In this document: in pieces, positions 8,268 through 17,053 of the stretch
Numbering within the stretch: the stretch's first letter is position 1
How the letters are laid out: the number at the start of each line of letters is the position of its first letter
Assembly: GCA_014804795.1 (NCBI GenBank)
Contig: JAAUZC010000011.1
Location: 1-52,364 of the forward strand
Reading direction: 5' to 3'
DNA length: 52,364 nucleotides
Origin: Lachnospiraceae bacterium
GTDB taxonomy: Bacteria > Bacillota > Clostridia > Lachnospirales > Lachnospiraceae
Notes under the pieces: model-generated
Database searches by the model: none
The model's input: the letters and a program-made list of their open reading frames with translations, nothing else
What the model was told of the DNA's origin: nothing
Made by a program: the position numbers and the translations under genes

Positions 8268-8913
8268 GATAACCTATCCCCCTGACTGTAGTGATATGAA
8301 CCGCATCCCCCAGCTTTTGCCGCAGTCTTTTGACATACACTGTCAGTGTATTATCTTCAACAAAATCCCCGCTGATATCCCATATCCGTTCCAAAAGCTG
8401 CTCTCTTGTCAAAAGAACGTCCTGATTTTCCGCAAAAATAAGCAGTAACCGGTATTCCAACGCCGTCAGTGTGATCAGACGGTCTCCTATATACACTTTT
8501 CCCGCTTCGGCATCAATCACCGCGTCCCCGATTTTTAAAGTCTGCGATGCTTCTTTTTCTTCGTGCAGCGTTCTTTTTATCCGTGCCAGTAATTCCCGTA
8601 CCCGAAAGGGCTTGGTGATATAATCGGCGGCGCCGTCCTCAAGCGAGCGCACAATTTCATCTTCATCATCCACGATCGTCAGATAGATCACAGGCGTTTG
8701 TCCTCTTTTTAATGCCTGTCCGATCTCTTTTCCGAGACCGTCAGGAAGCTGCATATCAAGCAAAGCCAGGTCAAAACGTATCTCGCATACCTTTTTCAGC
8801 GCAGTAACTACATCCTTACAGTAAGTAACGGTATATCCTTCCTGTTCCAGGACATATATAAGCCCGGATGCTATGGAATGGTCATCTTCGACAAATAAAA
8901 TATGTCTTCCCAT
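8257..8913 (-). CDS. OmpR-family response regulator
   Basis: The receiver domain has the acidic pair near residues 10-11, phospho-acceptor Asp53 (LALLDMQLPDG), a threonine in VIYLTI and a lysine in DYITKPF. It is followed by a winged-helix DNA-binding domain (LTALEYRLLLIFAENQ, then VYVKRLRQKL and TVRGIGYRVD). It is the first gene of the kinase and ABC cluster and by context probably controls the transporter downstream. A possible promoter upstream is TTGACG near 9020 with a weak -10. Confidence 0.95.
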   Translation of the reverse strand: MGRHILFVEDDHSIASGLIYVLEQEGYTVTYCKDVVTALKKVCEIRFDLALLDMQLPDGLGKEIGQALKRGQTPVIYLTIVDDEDEIVRSLEDGAADYITKPFRVRELLARIKRTLHEEKEASQTLKIGDAVIDAEAGKVYIGDRLITLTALEYRLLLIFAENQDVLLTREQLLERIWDISGDFVEDNTLTVYVKRLRQKLGDAVHITTVRGIGYRVD

Positions 8914-9043
8914 TTTTTATGTTCTCTTTTCTTCTATGTACTGATGCCAACTGTTTTAACATGTTGACATCATGCAGCGCAAGACACTGTTCTTTTTATT
9001 CTGTCATCTTTCCATATATTCGTCAATTATAAAAAAGACAAAT

Positions 9044-10501
9044 TTATTTTCCTGATGCTTCCTGTCTCACTCTGATAAACCGTTTCCACAGCGTTCCCAT
9101 ACCGCCCGGGCCGAAAGGATTGACATAACTTCTTCCTGTAATTGTCCTGTTGGACGCGATCGCAATAATAAACAACAGAATGCCTGCCGCAAATCCCCAC
9201 ACACCGGCAATTCCGGTTAAGACAAGCGTAATGATCCTCATAAATTTCAATGCATATCCGAGTTCATAGTTGGACTGCGTATAGTTTGCAATGGCAACAA
9301 ACGCCATGTATAGCATGACTTCCGAGTTGAACCACCCGGATTTTACTGCAAATTCACCTAACACAATACCTGCCGTCACGCTGAGCGGAGTGCTGAGCAT
9401 ATTCGGCGTATTTACCGCCGCCAGTTTTAATCCGTCAAGCGACAATTCCAGAATCAGAAACTGTAACAGCACCGGCACATTTACATCGTCCGCAATGGCG
9501 ATAAAAGAAAGCCACTCCGGCAGCCACTCCGGATATATTGTGAGCAGCAGAAACGTCGGTGTCAAAAGATAGGTAATGATACCGATAATGGTTCTGGACA
9601 ACCGCAGATAAGTCCCCGTAACCGGCGGAAAATAATAATCGTCCGCTTCTTCTGTCATATCAAAAATAGAAACCGGCAGGATCATTGCAGACGGCGAATT
9701 ATCTACAAATATGATAATATTGCCCTCCAATAGATGCGCTGTGGCAGTATCGGGGCGCTCCGTATATTTAAATTTCGGAAACGGATTGTACCATTTTCCC
9801 TGATACAGGCACTCTGCAAGACTCTCCTGATTCATCGCCAGCGCATCCACATGGATATTTTGAATTCTTGTTTTTATCTGACAAAGCAGTTTATGATCTA
9901 CCCGATCCTCCATATAGCACACCGCAATATCTGTTTTGGATGTTTCCCCGACTTTCATCATTTCCATCCGCAGTTTCGGACTTCGGATACGTCTGCGGAC
10001 AAGCGCCGTATTAAATACGATCGTCTCCACAAAGCCATCCTTGGAACCGCGCAGCGCCTTTTCCTTCGCCGGCTCCGAAACGCTCCTTGCAGGATAACTC
10101 CTGCCCTCAATGATAAGGCATTTATTGAAGCCATCCAAAAATAAAATGGTCTGTCCGGACAAAAGTGCCACAATAATATCATCCCACTTCTCTCCAAGAT
10201 CCACTTCTATAGTGGGCATAAAACCTTTTGACATCCCGTGCGCATCCGCCGGAATGTCCTCCGGTTTTAATTCGATCAAATACTGCAATATTTTTTGCAG
10301 CAGTTCATCCTTACAAAATCCGTCCACAAAAAACAGACAGGCATCCCGTCCGCCTATCTGTATCACCCGATAAACAATATCATAACTGATATCCGGCGAC
10401 AGAATCTCCTTCATGGCAGCCAGATTTTCTTTAAGATCTGCTGTCATTCCCTCTCCATAACTTTTCGTCGGATATAAAATTTCCTGATCTTTTTCGTTCA
10501 T
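9044..10501 (-). CDS. Spore germination protein, GerA family
   Basis: The 485-residue protein has the GerA layout: a soluble N-terminal domain (residues 1 to about 290, with SPDISYDIVYRVIQIGGRDA near the start and IRSPKLRMEMMKVGETSKTD further on), then membrane helices from RTIIGIITYLLTPTFLLLTI onward, including LSTPLSVTAGIVLGEFAVKSG and the ending PFGPGGMGTLWKRF. GerA-type subunits form nutrient-receptor ion channels in the spore inner membrane with GerB and GerC partners. No gerB or gerC lies nearby, so it either works alone, as SpoVAF-like proteins do with other partners, or joins subunits encoded elsewhere. Confidence 0.9.
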   Translation of the reverse strand: MNEKDQEILYPTKSYGEGMTADLKENLAAMKEILSPDISYDIVYRVIQIGGRDACLFFVDGFCKDELLQKILQYLIELKPEDIPADAHGMSKGFMPTIEVDLGEKWDDIIVALLSGQTILFLDGFNKCLIIEGRSYPARSVSEPAKEKALRGSKDGFVETIVFNTALVRRRIRSPKLRMEMMKVGETSKTDIAVCYMEDRVDHKLLCQIKTRIQNIHVDALAMNQESLAECLYQGKWYNPFPKFKYTERPDTATAHLLEGNIIIFVDNSPSAMILPVSIFDMTEEADDYYFPPVTGTYLRLSRTIIGIITYLLTPTFLLLTIYPEWLPEWLSFIAIADDVNVPVLLQFLILELSLDGLKLAAVNTPNMLSTPLSVTAGIVLGEFAVKSGWFNSEVMLYMAFVAIANYTQSNYELGYALKFMRIITLVLTGIAGVWGFAAGILLFIIAIASNRTITGRSYVNPFGPGGMGTLWKRFIRVRQEASGK

Positions 10502-10602
10502 ACTAATAACTATCCCCTGTATTGAATTTTTCTGCCATTAGTATGAACATTAATTTGGAAATTATTCAGATGCATCCCTTTCGGATACAATTTAAATCAG
10601 CT

Positions 10603-11046
10603 TTATACTTTACCTGTGCTGCCAAAGCCGCCCCTGTCTTCCCCTTCCATATGATCCACTTCTTCAAACATGATCTGCGGCTGATTTTCCATAATACGGA
10701 ACTGTGCAATCCTGTCATTCACATGGATCTCTGTATCCCGCACAGCATACACCGGCATTTTCCAGATATCGTTCTCCCCGCAGTAGGAGCAATCTATGAT
10801 ACCAAAACTGTTGCTCTGCAAAATGCCATAATTTTTGAACGTGGAACTTCTCGGTACAACATGCGCTTCATATCCTTCCGGTATTTTCATGGAAATGCCA
10901 AAACTGATCAGTCGATACTCCCCCGCTTTCAAAAAAACATCCTCCGCCGCCCGCAGATCGATCCAGTCGCTTTTTCCGTCAATATAACGCAGTTTCTCAA
11001 TCTTATCAGAATGATACTTAATCTGTATGGTTTCCTGTTTTCTCAT
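10603..11046 (-). CDS. dut: dUTP diphosphatase (trimeric dUTPase family)
   Basis: The protein has the trimeric dUTPase motifs in order: DWIDLRAAEDV, PRSSTFKNYGIL, GIIDCSYCGEND (catalytic aspartate and uracil-binding loop), RIAQFRIM and the flexible C-terminal RGGFGSTGKV. It hydrolyses dUTP to dUMP, keeping uracil out of DNA and feeding thymidylate synthesis. I place the start at ATG 11046, which follows AAAAGGAG; a GTG two codons earlier is less likely. It follows nrdG, so two deoxynucleotide-metabolism genes are adjacent. Confidence 0.9.
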   Translation of the reverse strand: MRKQETIQIKYHSDKIEKLRYIDGKSDWIDLRAAEDVFLKAGEYRLISFGISMKIPEGYEAHVVPRSSTFKNYGILQSNSFGIIDCSYCGENDIWKMPVYAVRDTEIHVNDRIAQFRIMENQPQIMFEEVDHMEGEDRGGFGSTGKV

Positions 11047-11138
11047 ACGCACTCCTTTTTATATAAAACGCAAAATATAAAATATATACTTTCTCTGCAC
11101 CGGCAATTCTGCTGGCAGGCTAATACACTTCAATCAAT

Positions 11139-11630
11139 CTAACTGCAAAAAAGCACTACTTTCCCGCACTGCAGACTTTTCTTTACATCGATCACCCGCT
11201 GGTTGTTACTTCCTCTCCAATGAAGCAGATTATCCTTTTTCTCCTGTTCAAATCTGCCGTCCACCAGCACATCAATATACTGCAGCACTTCCAGCTTCCG
11301 AATCGCTTCCCATACTTCACCGGTATAAAGCCAGATTGTCTTTTCCGGAAAGCGTTCTTTCACTTCCTTACAATAGGCCGTCACCTCTTCCAGATTCCCC
11401 GGAAAGAACGGATCTCCGCCGGAAAATGTTATGCCGGAAATATAGGACTTTGCAAGCTGCTCTTCCAGTTCCCTTTTTGCCGCTTCATCAAATGCAAGTC
11501 CGTCCTCCGGGTCCCATGTAACAGGGTTCTGACATCCCGGGCAATGATGTCTGCAGCCGGAAAGCCATAATACCACCCGCAGGCCATCTCCGTTTTTCAT
11601 ATCATCTTTTGTGATATCATGGTATCGCAT
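11139..11630 (-). CDS. nrdG: Anaerobic ribonucleoside-triphosphate reductase activating protein
   Basis: This is a radical-SAM activase of 163 residues with the CxxxCxxC iron-sulfur motif (CRHHCPGCQNPVTW), a glycine-rich SAM stretch (ITFSGGDPFF) and the conserved start MRYHDITKDDMKNGDGLRVV. It installs the glycyl radical on the class III reductase NrdD under anaerobic conditions. nrdD is not adjacent on either side here, which is unusual because the two are commonly neighbours. Confidence 0.95.
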   Translation of the reverse strand: MRYHDITKDDMKNGDGLRVVLWLSGCRHHCPGCQNPVTWDPEDGLAFDEAAKRELEEQLAKSYISGITFSGGDPFFPGNLEEVTAYCKEVKERFPEKTIWLYTGEVWEAIRKLEVLQYIDVLVDGRFEQEKKDNLLHWRGSNNQRVIDVKKSLQCGKVVLFCS

Positions 11631-11680
11631 GTCTATCCTCTAACTTTCAGCTTATCATCAGAAGCCAAAACTCTTCCATA

Positions 11681-12364
11681 TCAACCGCCACCGGCCTGAC
11701 TCTGCGATAAACTCCGGATCAACTCCGGCGTAAATTCCCGCAAACTTTTGATCACCACTTTTGCTCTCTCCAGATTCTGATCACCCGAATCCGGATTATC
11801 CAATCCCACGCAGATCATCCCCGCTCTGTCAGCCGCAATGCTGCCATTTGTGGAATCCTCCAACACGATACATTCTTCCGGTGACAGCCCCAACTTTGCT
11901 GCCGTATCTAAATAAATATCCGGTTCAGGTTTAGAATGTATTACATTTTCCGCACTGTTTAAAAGAGAAAGATACTGCCGCACATTGATATGATCCATTG
12001 CAGCTTCAATCCTGCTCATGGAAGAGGATGAAGCGATCGCCAGTAAAAATCCTGCCTCATGTAACTTACGCATCATCTCTCTCACACCCGGCATTTCCGG
12101 AAAACCTTCTTCTTTTAAAATTCTCTCTTCAATAACCTTACATTCCTCCAGAATCCTTTTGTCTTCCCGAAAATCCCATCCATATTGATCTAAGATCAGA
12201 TCCATCAGAAAAGCAATCGTTGTACCAATACAGCCCTTATATCCCTCAAAGCTGATTTCCAGTCCCCGATTATGAAAAGCCTCTTTCCATATCCGGTAAT
12301 GCAGGGGTTCCGTATTGACCAATACACCATCCATGTCAAACAATACCGCTTTGATATGATTCAT
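11681..12364 (-). CDS. HAD-family hydrolase, beta-phosphoglucomutase-like
   Basis: HAD superfamily motif I is FDMDGVLVNTEPLH, motif II serine is in AIASSSS, motif III is the lysine in HSKPEPDIY, and motif IV is CIVLEDSTNG. The helical cap between motifs I and II is that of the beta-phosphoglucomutase/phosphatase branch. The substrate is unknown; a sugar phosphate is typical. It starts 11 bases after rnfB and is probably co-transcribed with it by chance of position. Confidence 0.85.
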   Translation of the reverse strand: MNHIKAVLFDMDGVLVNTEPLHYRIWKEAFHNRGLEISFEGYKGCIGTTIAFLMDLILDQYGWDFREDKRILEECKVIEERILKEEGFPEMPGVREMMRKLHEAGFLLAIASSSSMSRIEAAMDHINVRQYLSLLNSAENVIHSKPEPDIYLDTAAKLGLSPEECIVLEDSTNGSIAADRAGMICVGLDNPDSGDQNLERAKVVIKSLREFTPELIRSLSQSQAGGG

Positions 12365-12375
12365 ATTTACTCCCT

Positions 12376-13167
12376 TTATGCCGTCACAATACTTTTCTTA
12401 GGACATTTCTCCACGCAGGTACCACAGCCCGTACACTTCTCCGGATCAATTCTGGCATTGAAATTCTCCACTGTGATCGCATCTGAAGGACAGTTTCTCT
12501 TACAGAGCGCACAGCCGATACACGCTGCATCACAGGCTTTCATCGCAACAGGTCCTCTGTCTTTGGAACTGCAAGCCACCTGATAAGGCGCATCATAAGG
12601 AATTAACGAGATCAGCTTCTTTGGACAGGCCTCTACGCACTTTCCGCAGGCTTTACATTTCTCTTTATCAACCACGGCCACACCATTTTCCACATGAATT
12701 GCATCAAAAGGACAGGCTTTCACACAACTGCCATAACCCAGGCACCCGTAATTACAGGTCTTTGGACCGCCGTTCGGCACAAATGAAAGCATACGGCAAT
12801 CCTCAATACCGGTATATTCGTAATCCACTTTCGCTTTATCGCAGTCTCCCTGACATGCTACAAAAGCCGCCATTCTTCTGCTCTCACCGGCTTCCACGCC
12901 CATGATCTCGGATATCTTCTTTGCCACTGCTTCACCGCCTACCGGGCACTGATTGACTGCCGCCTCACCTTTTGCGATAGCCGCCGCAAGTCCGGAACAG
13001 CCCGCATAACCACAGCCGCCGCAGTTGTTGCCGGGCAGTGCCTCAAGTACAGCAACCTCTTTTTCATCTACCTCTACTTTAAACTTGATAGCCGCAATTC
13101 CAAGGAACAGCCCGATAAACAGACCGACTCCTCCTACCACAACCATCGCTACGATGATCCCTGACAT
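12376..13167 (-). CDS. rnfB: Rnf complex subunit RnfB (iron-sulfur electron-transfer protein)
   Basis: The protein has an N-terminal membrane helix (MSGIIVAMVVVGGVGLFIGL), the Fe-S domain with CGGCGYAGCSGLA, and several ferredoxin-type clusters (GYGSCVKACPFDAI, CKACGKCVEACPK, CIGCALCKRNCP, CTGCGTCVEKCPK). Rnf couples electron flow from reduced ferredoxin to NAD with ion export; RnfB is the ferredoxin entry side. The gene normally follows rnfA directly, but here about 3.9 kb and three unrelated genes lie between them. An upstream gap of 200 bases (13168-13367), with a GC hairpin near 13197 and a weak TAAACT -10, suggests a separate promoter. Confidence 0.95.
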   Translation of the reverse strand: MSGIIVAMVVVGGVGLFIGLFLGIAAIKFKVEVDEKEVAVLEALPGNNCGGCGYAGCSGLAAAIAKGEAAVNQCPVGGEAVAKKISEIMGVEAGESRRMAAFVACQGDCDKAKVDYEYTGIEDCRMLSFVPNGGPKTCNYGCLGYGSCVKACPFDAIHVENGVAVVDKEKCKACGKCVEACPKKLISLIPYDAPYQVACSSKDRGPVAMKACDAACIGCALCKRNCPSDAITVENFNARIDPEKCTGCGTCVEKCPKKSIVTA

Positions 13168-13367
13168 AGTTTTTCTCCTCCTGTTTTCAGTTCCACAGCC
13201 GCCTCCGCGGCTTCTACGTTCTTTATGTAATGTTCTAACATATATATAAACAGTTTACCATAAAATTCGAGTCCTGTAATCAATTATTTTCAATCCGAAA
13301 TATTCTCTTACTTTCTCAAATAATCTTTCATCCAACTGTAGGGGATTTCAAATGTGGGATTACCATA

Positions 13368-15821
13368 TCAATGTCCCCATCGCAGATTCTCTTTTCGGTA
13401 ACGATACCGGTAATTCCACTCTTTGTCCGGCACTGCATCCTCCGAAACCGTTCCGTCCTCCGCGTCAGTTCTGCATTCTTTTATCTGATTGCCGAGTATA
13501 TCATACTCTTTCACCACGGAATGCATGAATTTTCCCTCATTCAGATAATCCACCCGCACCAGTTTTTCCGCTTCATCGTAGGTGTAAATTTCCTCAAATC
13601 CTCCCCACTCTTCCACATCATCGCCGGTGGTCCACTCCTTTTTTATCAGCAGATTTCTGTCATCGTAATGCCAGATCGTCGTCTCCTGATAGCAATCCTC
13701 CGGCACTTCGCTGCTGTAATAGTAGACTTCTTTGATCAAATTGTTTCTGTCATCGTACTCTCTTTCATAGACCGGTTCGGATGTGCCGGTCTCTCCGTTC
13801 TGATAGAAAAGCCCCGTACAGTTTCCCACCGCGTCATAAGTGTAATAGTACCGTCCCCATGCTTTTGCTTTTCCTTCCTCTATTTCCTCAGGTGTATACT
13901 TTGCCGGATAGTATGCCGTCTCCAGTTCATTCCCCGTCTCATCCCATCTCTGTTCCACATAACTGTATGGCTCATCCCCCTCCGGACGATCCATATTGTA
14001 TTCTCTGTCGATCCGCACAAGGTCGGATACCACACAGCATTCACTTTCGTAAAAGACTCTCCCGCTGTAAATTGTCCGAAAGTATATCTGGTTTCCCGCC
14101 GCATCATACTCATAACTTGACTCATACGTTATTTCTCCCCGCTCCAGATTATACTCCTCCTCATGAAGCACACGCCCTTCCTCATCATAGGACAGCCGCA
14201 CTTCACTCCGCTTCTCCTTTTCCGCTCTGTCATCCTCCTGATACCATGTTTCCTCAAGGATCAGATTCCCGGTGTCATCATAGGTCTTATAGATCCATCT
14301 GCTTGCGTTCACATGAGAATAATAATCGACTGTCAATATTTCTCTGCCCGCTTCATCATACTCCGTATACGTGTTTTTCTCCCCGTTTAAGTACAGCGTG
14401 ACCGTCTCCACCTCACAGTGGGCAAGAATATCCTCCTTTTTATTCTGCATCTTTCGCAGGATGTTTTCCCTGATCTTCTGCAGATCTTCCGCATTTTTTT
14501 CGGATGATGCTTCCTCCTTATCCCAGCCAAACAGAGAATTCCCTTTCTTATCATCGTCTCCGAAGCTTTCTCCGTTTTCTACTACGGTCTCCTCTCTCGA
14601 AAACGTCTCCATTCCCCTCTCCAGCAGATCGACCGCAGCCATCGGATCGTCATATTGCAGATAATACCCCGCGCAGTCAAAATACCAGTCTGAAATATCC
14701 ATTTCATCCGTAAACAGATCCTGATAATAAAAAAGATTCTCATAATCCCGAATGATACTGTCCAGATATCCGTCATTTTTTGCCATACCAAGGCAGGACA
14801 AAAGTCTCCCCTTCTGTACTTCCTCGTCATCCGGCCTGTAATCCCCGGCGGCGCTGTAGGCATTATAGGCTCTGGAATACTCTCCCGCCGCATACCAGCT
14901 GTCCGCCTGCTTCATATTTTTCCGGTACAGATATTCATCGCTGTTTATGTACCGCCAGCCGCAAAAACCCGCTGTCAGAAAAATCACCGCCAGAAAGCTG
15001 CCCACCGCTGCCGCCGTCACGGTTTTCCTTTTCCTGACAAGGTAGGAATCCTTTTCCTCCCCGGACAGAAAGCTCGTCCGCTCCGCTTCCCTTCTGAAAA
15101 TTTCCTCTGCCTGCCTCTTCTGCTCTTTTCCGTAGCCCAGAATTGCCCGGGGGCAGCGGGCTGTAAACCAGGAAACAACTTCTTTGTAGGATACATTGGC
15201 AAATATCCTGTGCCGCCTGCCGTCCTTTGTATAAAAACAGAGAGAAAAGAACTGGAGACCCGGAGAAATAAAATTCCTCTCCTCATCGGAAAACTGAACA
15301 TCCAAACGCCCCAGATACCCCCAGACAATATCCTCGATCTGCACAATCTGCGGCGTTCCGAAAAGACATCTGTCGTTGAACAGAATATAGCCGGCCGCCT
15401 CATAAAAACCAAGTCCTCTCAGAAACAGATTTCGGAATCTGGCCCTGCACAACTTTTGTTTTGCCCACGCCGGCATCTTTTGATAGACGCGCAGAAAACG
15501 CCGTTCCCCGATATCGATAACAGCATAGATAAGCAGAGCCGGAATCTCCAGTATTGCAAATCCCGGAAGCAGGTAGATCACATTCTCAAGCTGAAACATC
15601 TCTGATGCCGCTTGCGTCACATCTTCTCCGACACTCCCCACAATACCGAGTGTCAATACCACAGACAGCAGAAGCAGCGCCAGAAATAAAAGCAGTGCTC
15701 CCGGTATGATGTATTTTTTCTTCCGGTAGATTAAAAGATCTGGCAATTCGCTGTTTTGATATTCATCTCTTTTCTTCTCAAAATTCCATCCTTTCCACAA
15801 TGTCTTTCCACGCCTCCGCAT
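13368..15821 (-). CDS. Large membrane protein with C-terminal YD-type repeats
   Basis: The 817-residue protein has no recognised family as a whole. Two membrane helices near residues 37-60 and 82-104 precede a soluble part containing an EDIVWGYLGRLDVQF segment. A third helix follows near 265-288, then a TPR-like stretch (DSWYAAGEYSRAYNAYSAAG). From roughly residue 475 to the end there are about ten YD/Rhs-like units such as YDEAGREIL, YDDTGNLIL, YDEEGRVLH, YDAAGNQIY and YDAVGNCTG. With three helices the repeats would be placed outside the cell. The start at 15821 overlaps the acetyltransferase gene by 44 bases, and a later TTG is possible. It sits in the segment that splits the rnf operon. 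Function unknown. Confidence 0.75.
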   Translation of the reverse strand: MRRRGKTLWKGWNFEKKRDEYQNSELPDLLIYRKKKYIIPGALLLFLALLLLSVVLTLGIVGSVGEDVTQAASEMFQLENVIYLLPGFAILEIPALLIYAVIDIGERRFLRVYQKMPAWAKQKLCRARFRNLFLRGLGFYEAAGYILFNDRCLFGTPQIVQIEDIVWGYLGRLDVQFSDEERNFISPGLQFFSLCFYTKDGRRHRIFANVSYKEVVSWFTARCPRAILGYGKEQKRQAEEIFRREAERTSFLSGEEKDSYLVRKRKTVTAAAVGSFLAVIFLTAGFCGWRYINSDEYLYRKNMKQADSWYAAGEYSRAYNAYSAAGDYRPDDEEVQKGRLLSCLGMAKNDGYLDSIIRDYENLFYYQDLFTDEMDISDWYFDCAGYYLQYDDPMAAVDLLERGMETFSREETVVENGESFGDDDKKGNSLFGWDKEEASSEKNAEDLQKIRENILRKMQNKKEDILAHCEVETVTLYLNGEKNTYTEYDEAGREILTVDYYSHVNASRWIYKTYDDTGNLILEETWYQEDDRAEKEKRSEVRLSYDEEGRVLHEEEYNLERGEITYESSYEYDAAGNQIYFRTIYSGRVFYESECCVVSDLVRIDREYNMDRPEGDEPYSYVEQRWDETGNELETAYYPAKYTPEEIEEGKAKAWGRYYYTYDAVGNCTGLFYQNGETGTSEPVYEREYDDRNNLIKEVYYYSSEVPEDCYQETTIWHYDDRNLLIKKEWTTGDDVEEWGGFEEIYTYDEAEKLVRVDYLNEGKFMHSVVKEYDILGNQIKECRTDAEDGTVSEDAVPDKEWNYRYRYRKENLRWGH

Positions 15822-16443
15822 CTATCTCTTCATTGCGAAACAATTTCTTTTTATCCTGATCTGTAATTCTGCGAATCACTTTACAGGGATTTCCAGCAGC
15901 TATGCACCAGTCAGGAATATCCTTTGTCACAACGCTGCCAGCACCCACCACAACATTGTCCCCGATATGCACACCGGGGCAGATCACCGTATTACCGCCC
16001 AGCCATACATTATCACCTATCGTCACTTCTTTACCATACTCGTAGGCCGAATTTCGGCTGACCGGATGGACAGGATGCCCAGCAGTATAAATTGCCACAT
16101 TCGGCGCCATCTGGCAGTTATCGCCTATCCTTATCTTCGCCACATCCAGCATAGTACAGTTATAATTCGCAAAAAAATTTTTGCCGACTTCAATATGCTT
16201 TCCGTAATCACAATAAAACGGCGGATTCACAAAAGCTTCCTCCGACTTCCCGAAAAGTTCTTTTACCACTTGCTTTATCCCTGCAAAATCAGAACGATCC
16301 ATAAAATTCAATTTCTGTAAGATCTTCCTGCAGACCAACTGTTCCTCGAAAATACTGTCATCTGAAACATATGCCAATCCGGCATCTCTTCTCTGCCTGT
16401 TTGTCATTTCAGCATACTTTTCTGTTTCACCTCTGTCTTCCAT
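15778..16443 (-). CDS. Sugar O-acetyltransferase (maltose/galactoside acetyltransferase type)
   Basis: The N-terminal Mac domain (EKYAEMTNRQRRDAGLAYVS) is followed by left-handed beta-helix hexapeptides (FVNPPFYCDYGKHIEVG, then IGDNVWLGGNTVICPGVHIG and VVGAGSVVTKDIP). TAGHPVHP carries the catalytic histidine of the family. It moves acetyl from acetyl-CoA to a sugar hydroxyl; the natural acceptor is unknown. I place the start at 16443 because AAGGAA at 16451-16456 is spaced for it; a longer frame begins at 16473. Confidence 0.9.
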   Translation of the reverse strand: MEDRGETEKYAEMTNRQRRDAGLAYVSDDSIFEEQLVCRKILQKLNFMDRSDFAGIKQVVKELFGKSEEAFVNPPFYCDYGKHIEVGKNFFANYNCTMLDVAKIRIGDNCQMAPNVAIYTAGHPVHPVSRNSAYEYGKEVTIGDNVWLGGNTVICPGVHIGDNVVVGAGSVVTKDIPDWCIAAGNPCKVIRRITDQDKKKLFRNEEIDAEAWKDIVERMEF

Positions 16444-16510
16444 CTTTTCATTCCTTTTCACTTTCTTTGTCACCGCAATTTATATATAAAACATAGATTA
16501 TAAAATATAA

Positions 16511-16545
16511 AAAACGCACCTTCACCTATAAGAAAAATGCGTTTT
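16511..16545 (-). terminator. Rho-independent terminator after the P-loop kinase gene
   Basis: AAAACGCA pairs with TGCGTTTT around a loop. On the minus strand the stem runs into TTTTTTATATT. It would end transcripts coming from rnfA and the P-loop gene, reinforcing the separation from rnfB. Confidence 0.7.
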
Positions 16546-16557
16546 CTTCAAACTTTC

Positions 16558-17049
16558 TCAAAAAAATGATACTAAAAACCTGTTCGTTTCCTCTCTTGAT
16601 TTAAAAACAAAAATTTCACGCCCATTCTCATACTGTTTCAGCAAATGATAAATCATCGGCAGCTGATCTTTGGAAAAATCTATAATCCATTGCCGAAACT
16701 CATCATCCAATTCCGTTTCCACCCAGGGCATATCCTCCCTTTTCGTTCCGATACGCTCTTTTGCTCCCGCCAGACACACGTCCAACGGGTAATCCAATAA
16801 AAACACTGTATCTGCCGCCTGCAGACGCATCTCAAGCGTTCGTCGATAATTTCCATCAATGATCCATTCATCCCGCCCCAGAATTTCCTGCAGATGCCTG
16901 TCAAACTCATCTCTTGAAATATTCGTTTTATCCGGCTTATGCCAGATCATATCCAGATAATATAGCGGAAGTCCCAAATTTTGTCTCAGTTTTCGCGCAA
17001 AAGTGCTCTTTCCCGCGCCCGGGCAGCCTATAACAAGTATTTTTTTCAT
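16558..17049 (-). CDS. P-loop nucleoside/nucleotide kinase-like protein (FlaR/topology modulation type)
   Basis: The 163-residue protein has Walker A (VIGCPGAGKSTFARKL), then YYLDMIWHKPDKTNISRDEF, WIIDGNYRRTLEMRL and VFLLDYPLDVCLAGAKERI. This is the pattern of small adenylate-kinase-like proteins annotated as FlaR or DNA topology modulation proteins; their true substrates are not established. It starts only four bases after the rnfA stop, so it is co-transcribed with the Rnf genes, and it is followed by a terminator. Confidence 0.8.
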   Translation of the reverse strand: MKKILVIGCPGAGKSTFARKLRQNLGLPLYYLDMIWHKPDKTNISRDEFDRHLQEILGRDEWIIDGNYRRTLEMRLQAADTVFLLDYPLDVCLAGAKERIGTKREDMPWVETELDDEFRQWIIDFSKDQLPMIYHLLKQYENGREIFVFKSREETNRFLVSFF

Positions 17050-17053
17050 ATCT

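Noticed and set aside
13371-14120. Long plus-strand frames opposite the YD-repeat protein
   Set aside because: The repetitive, charged codons of the minus-strand gene leave the other strand open; no start signals or motifs.
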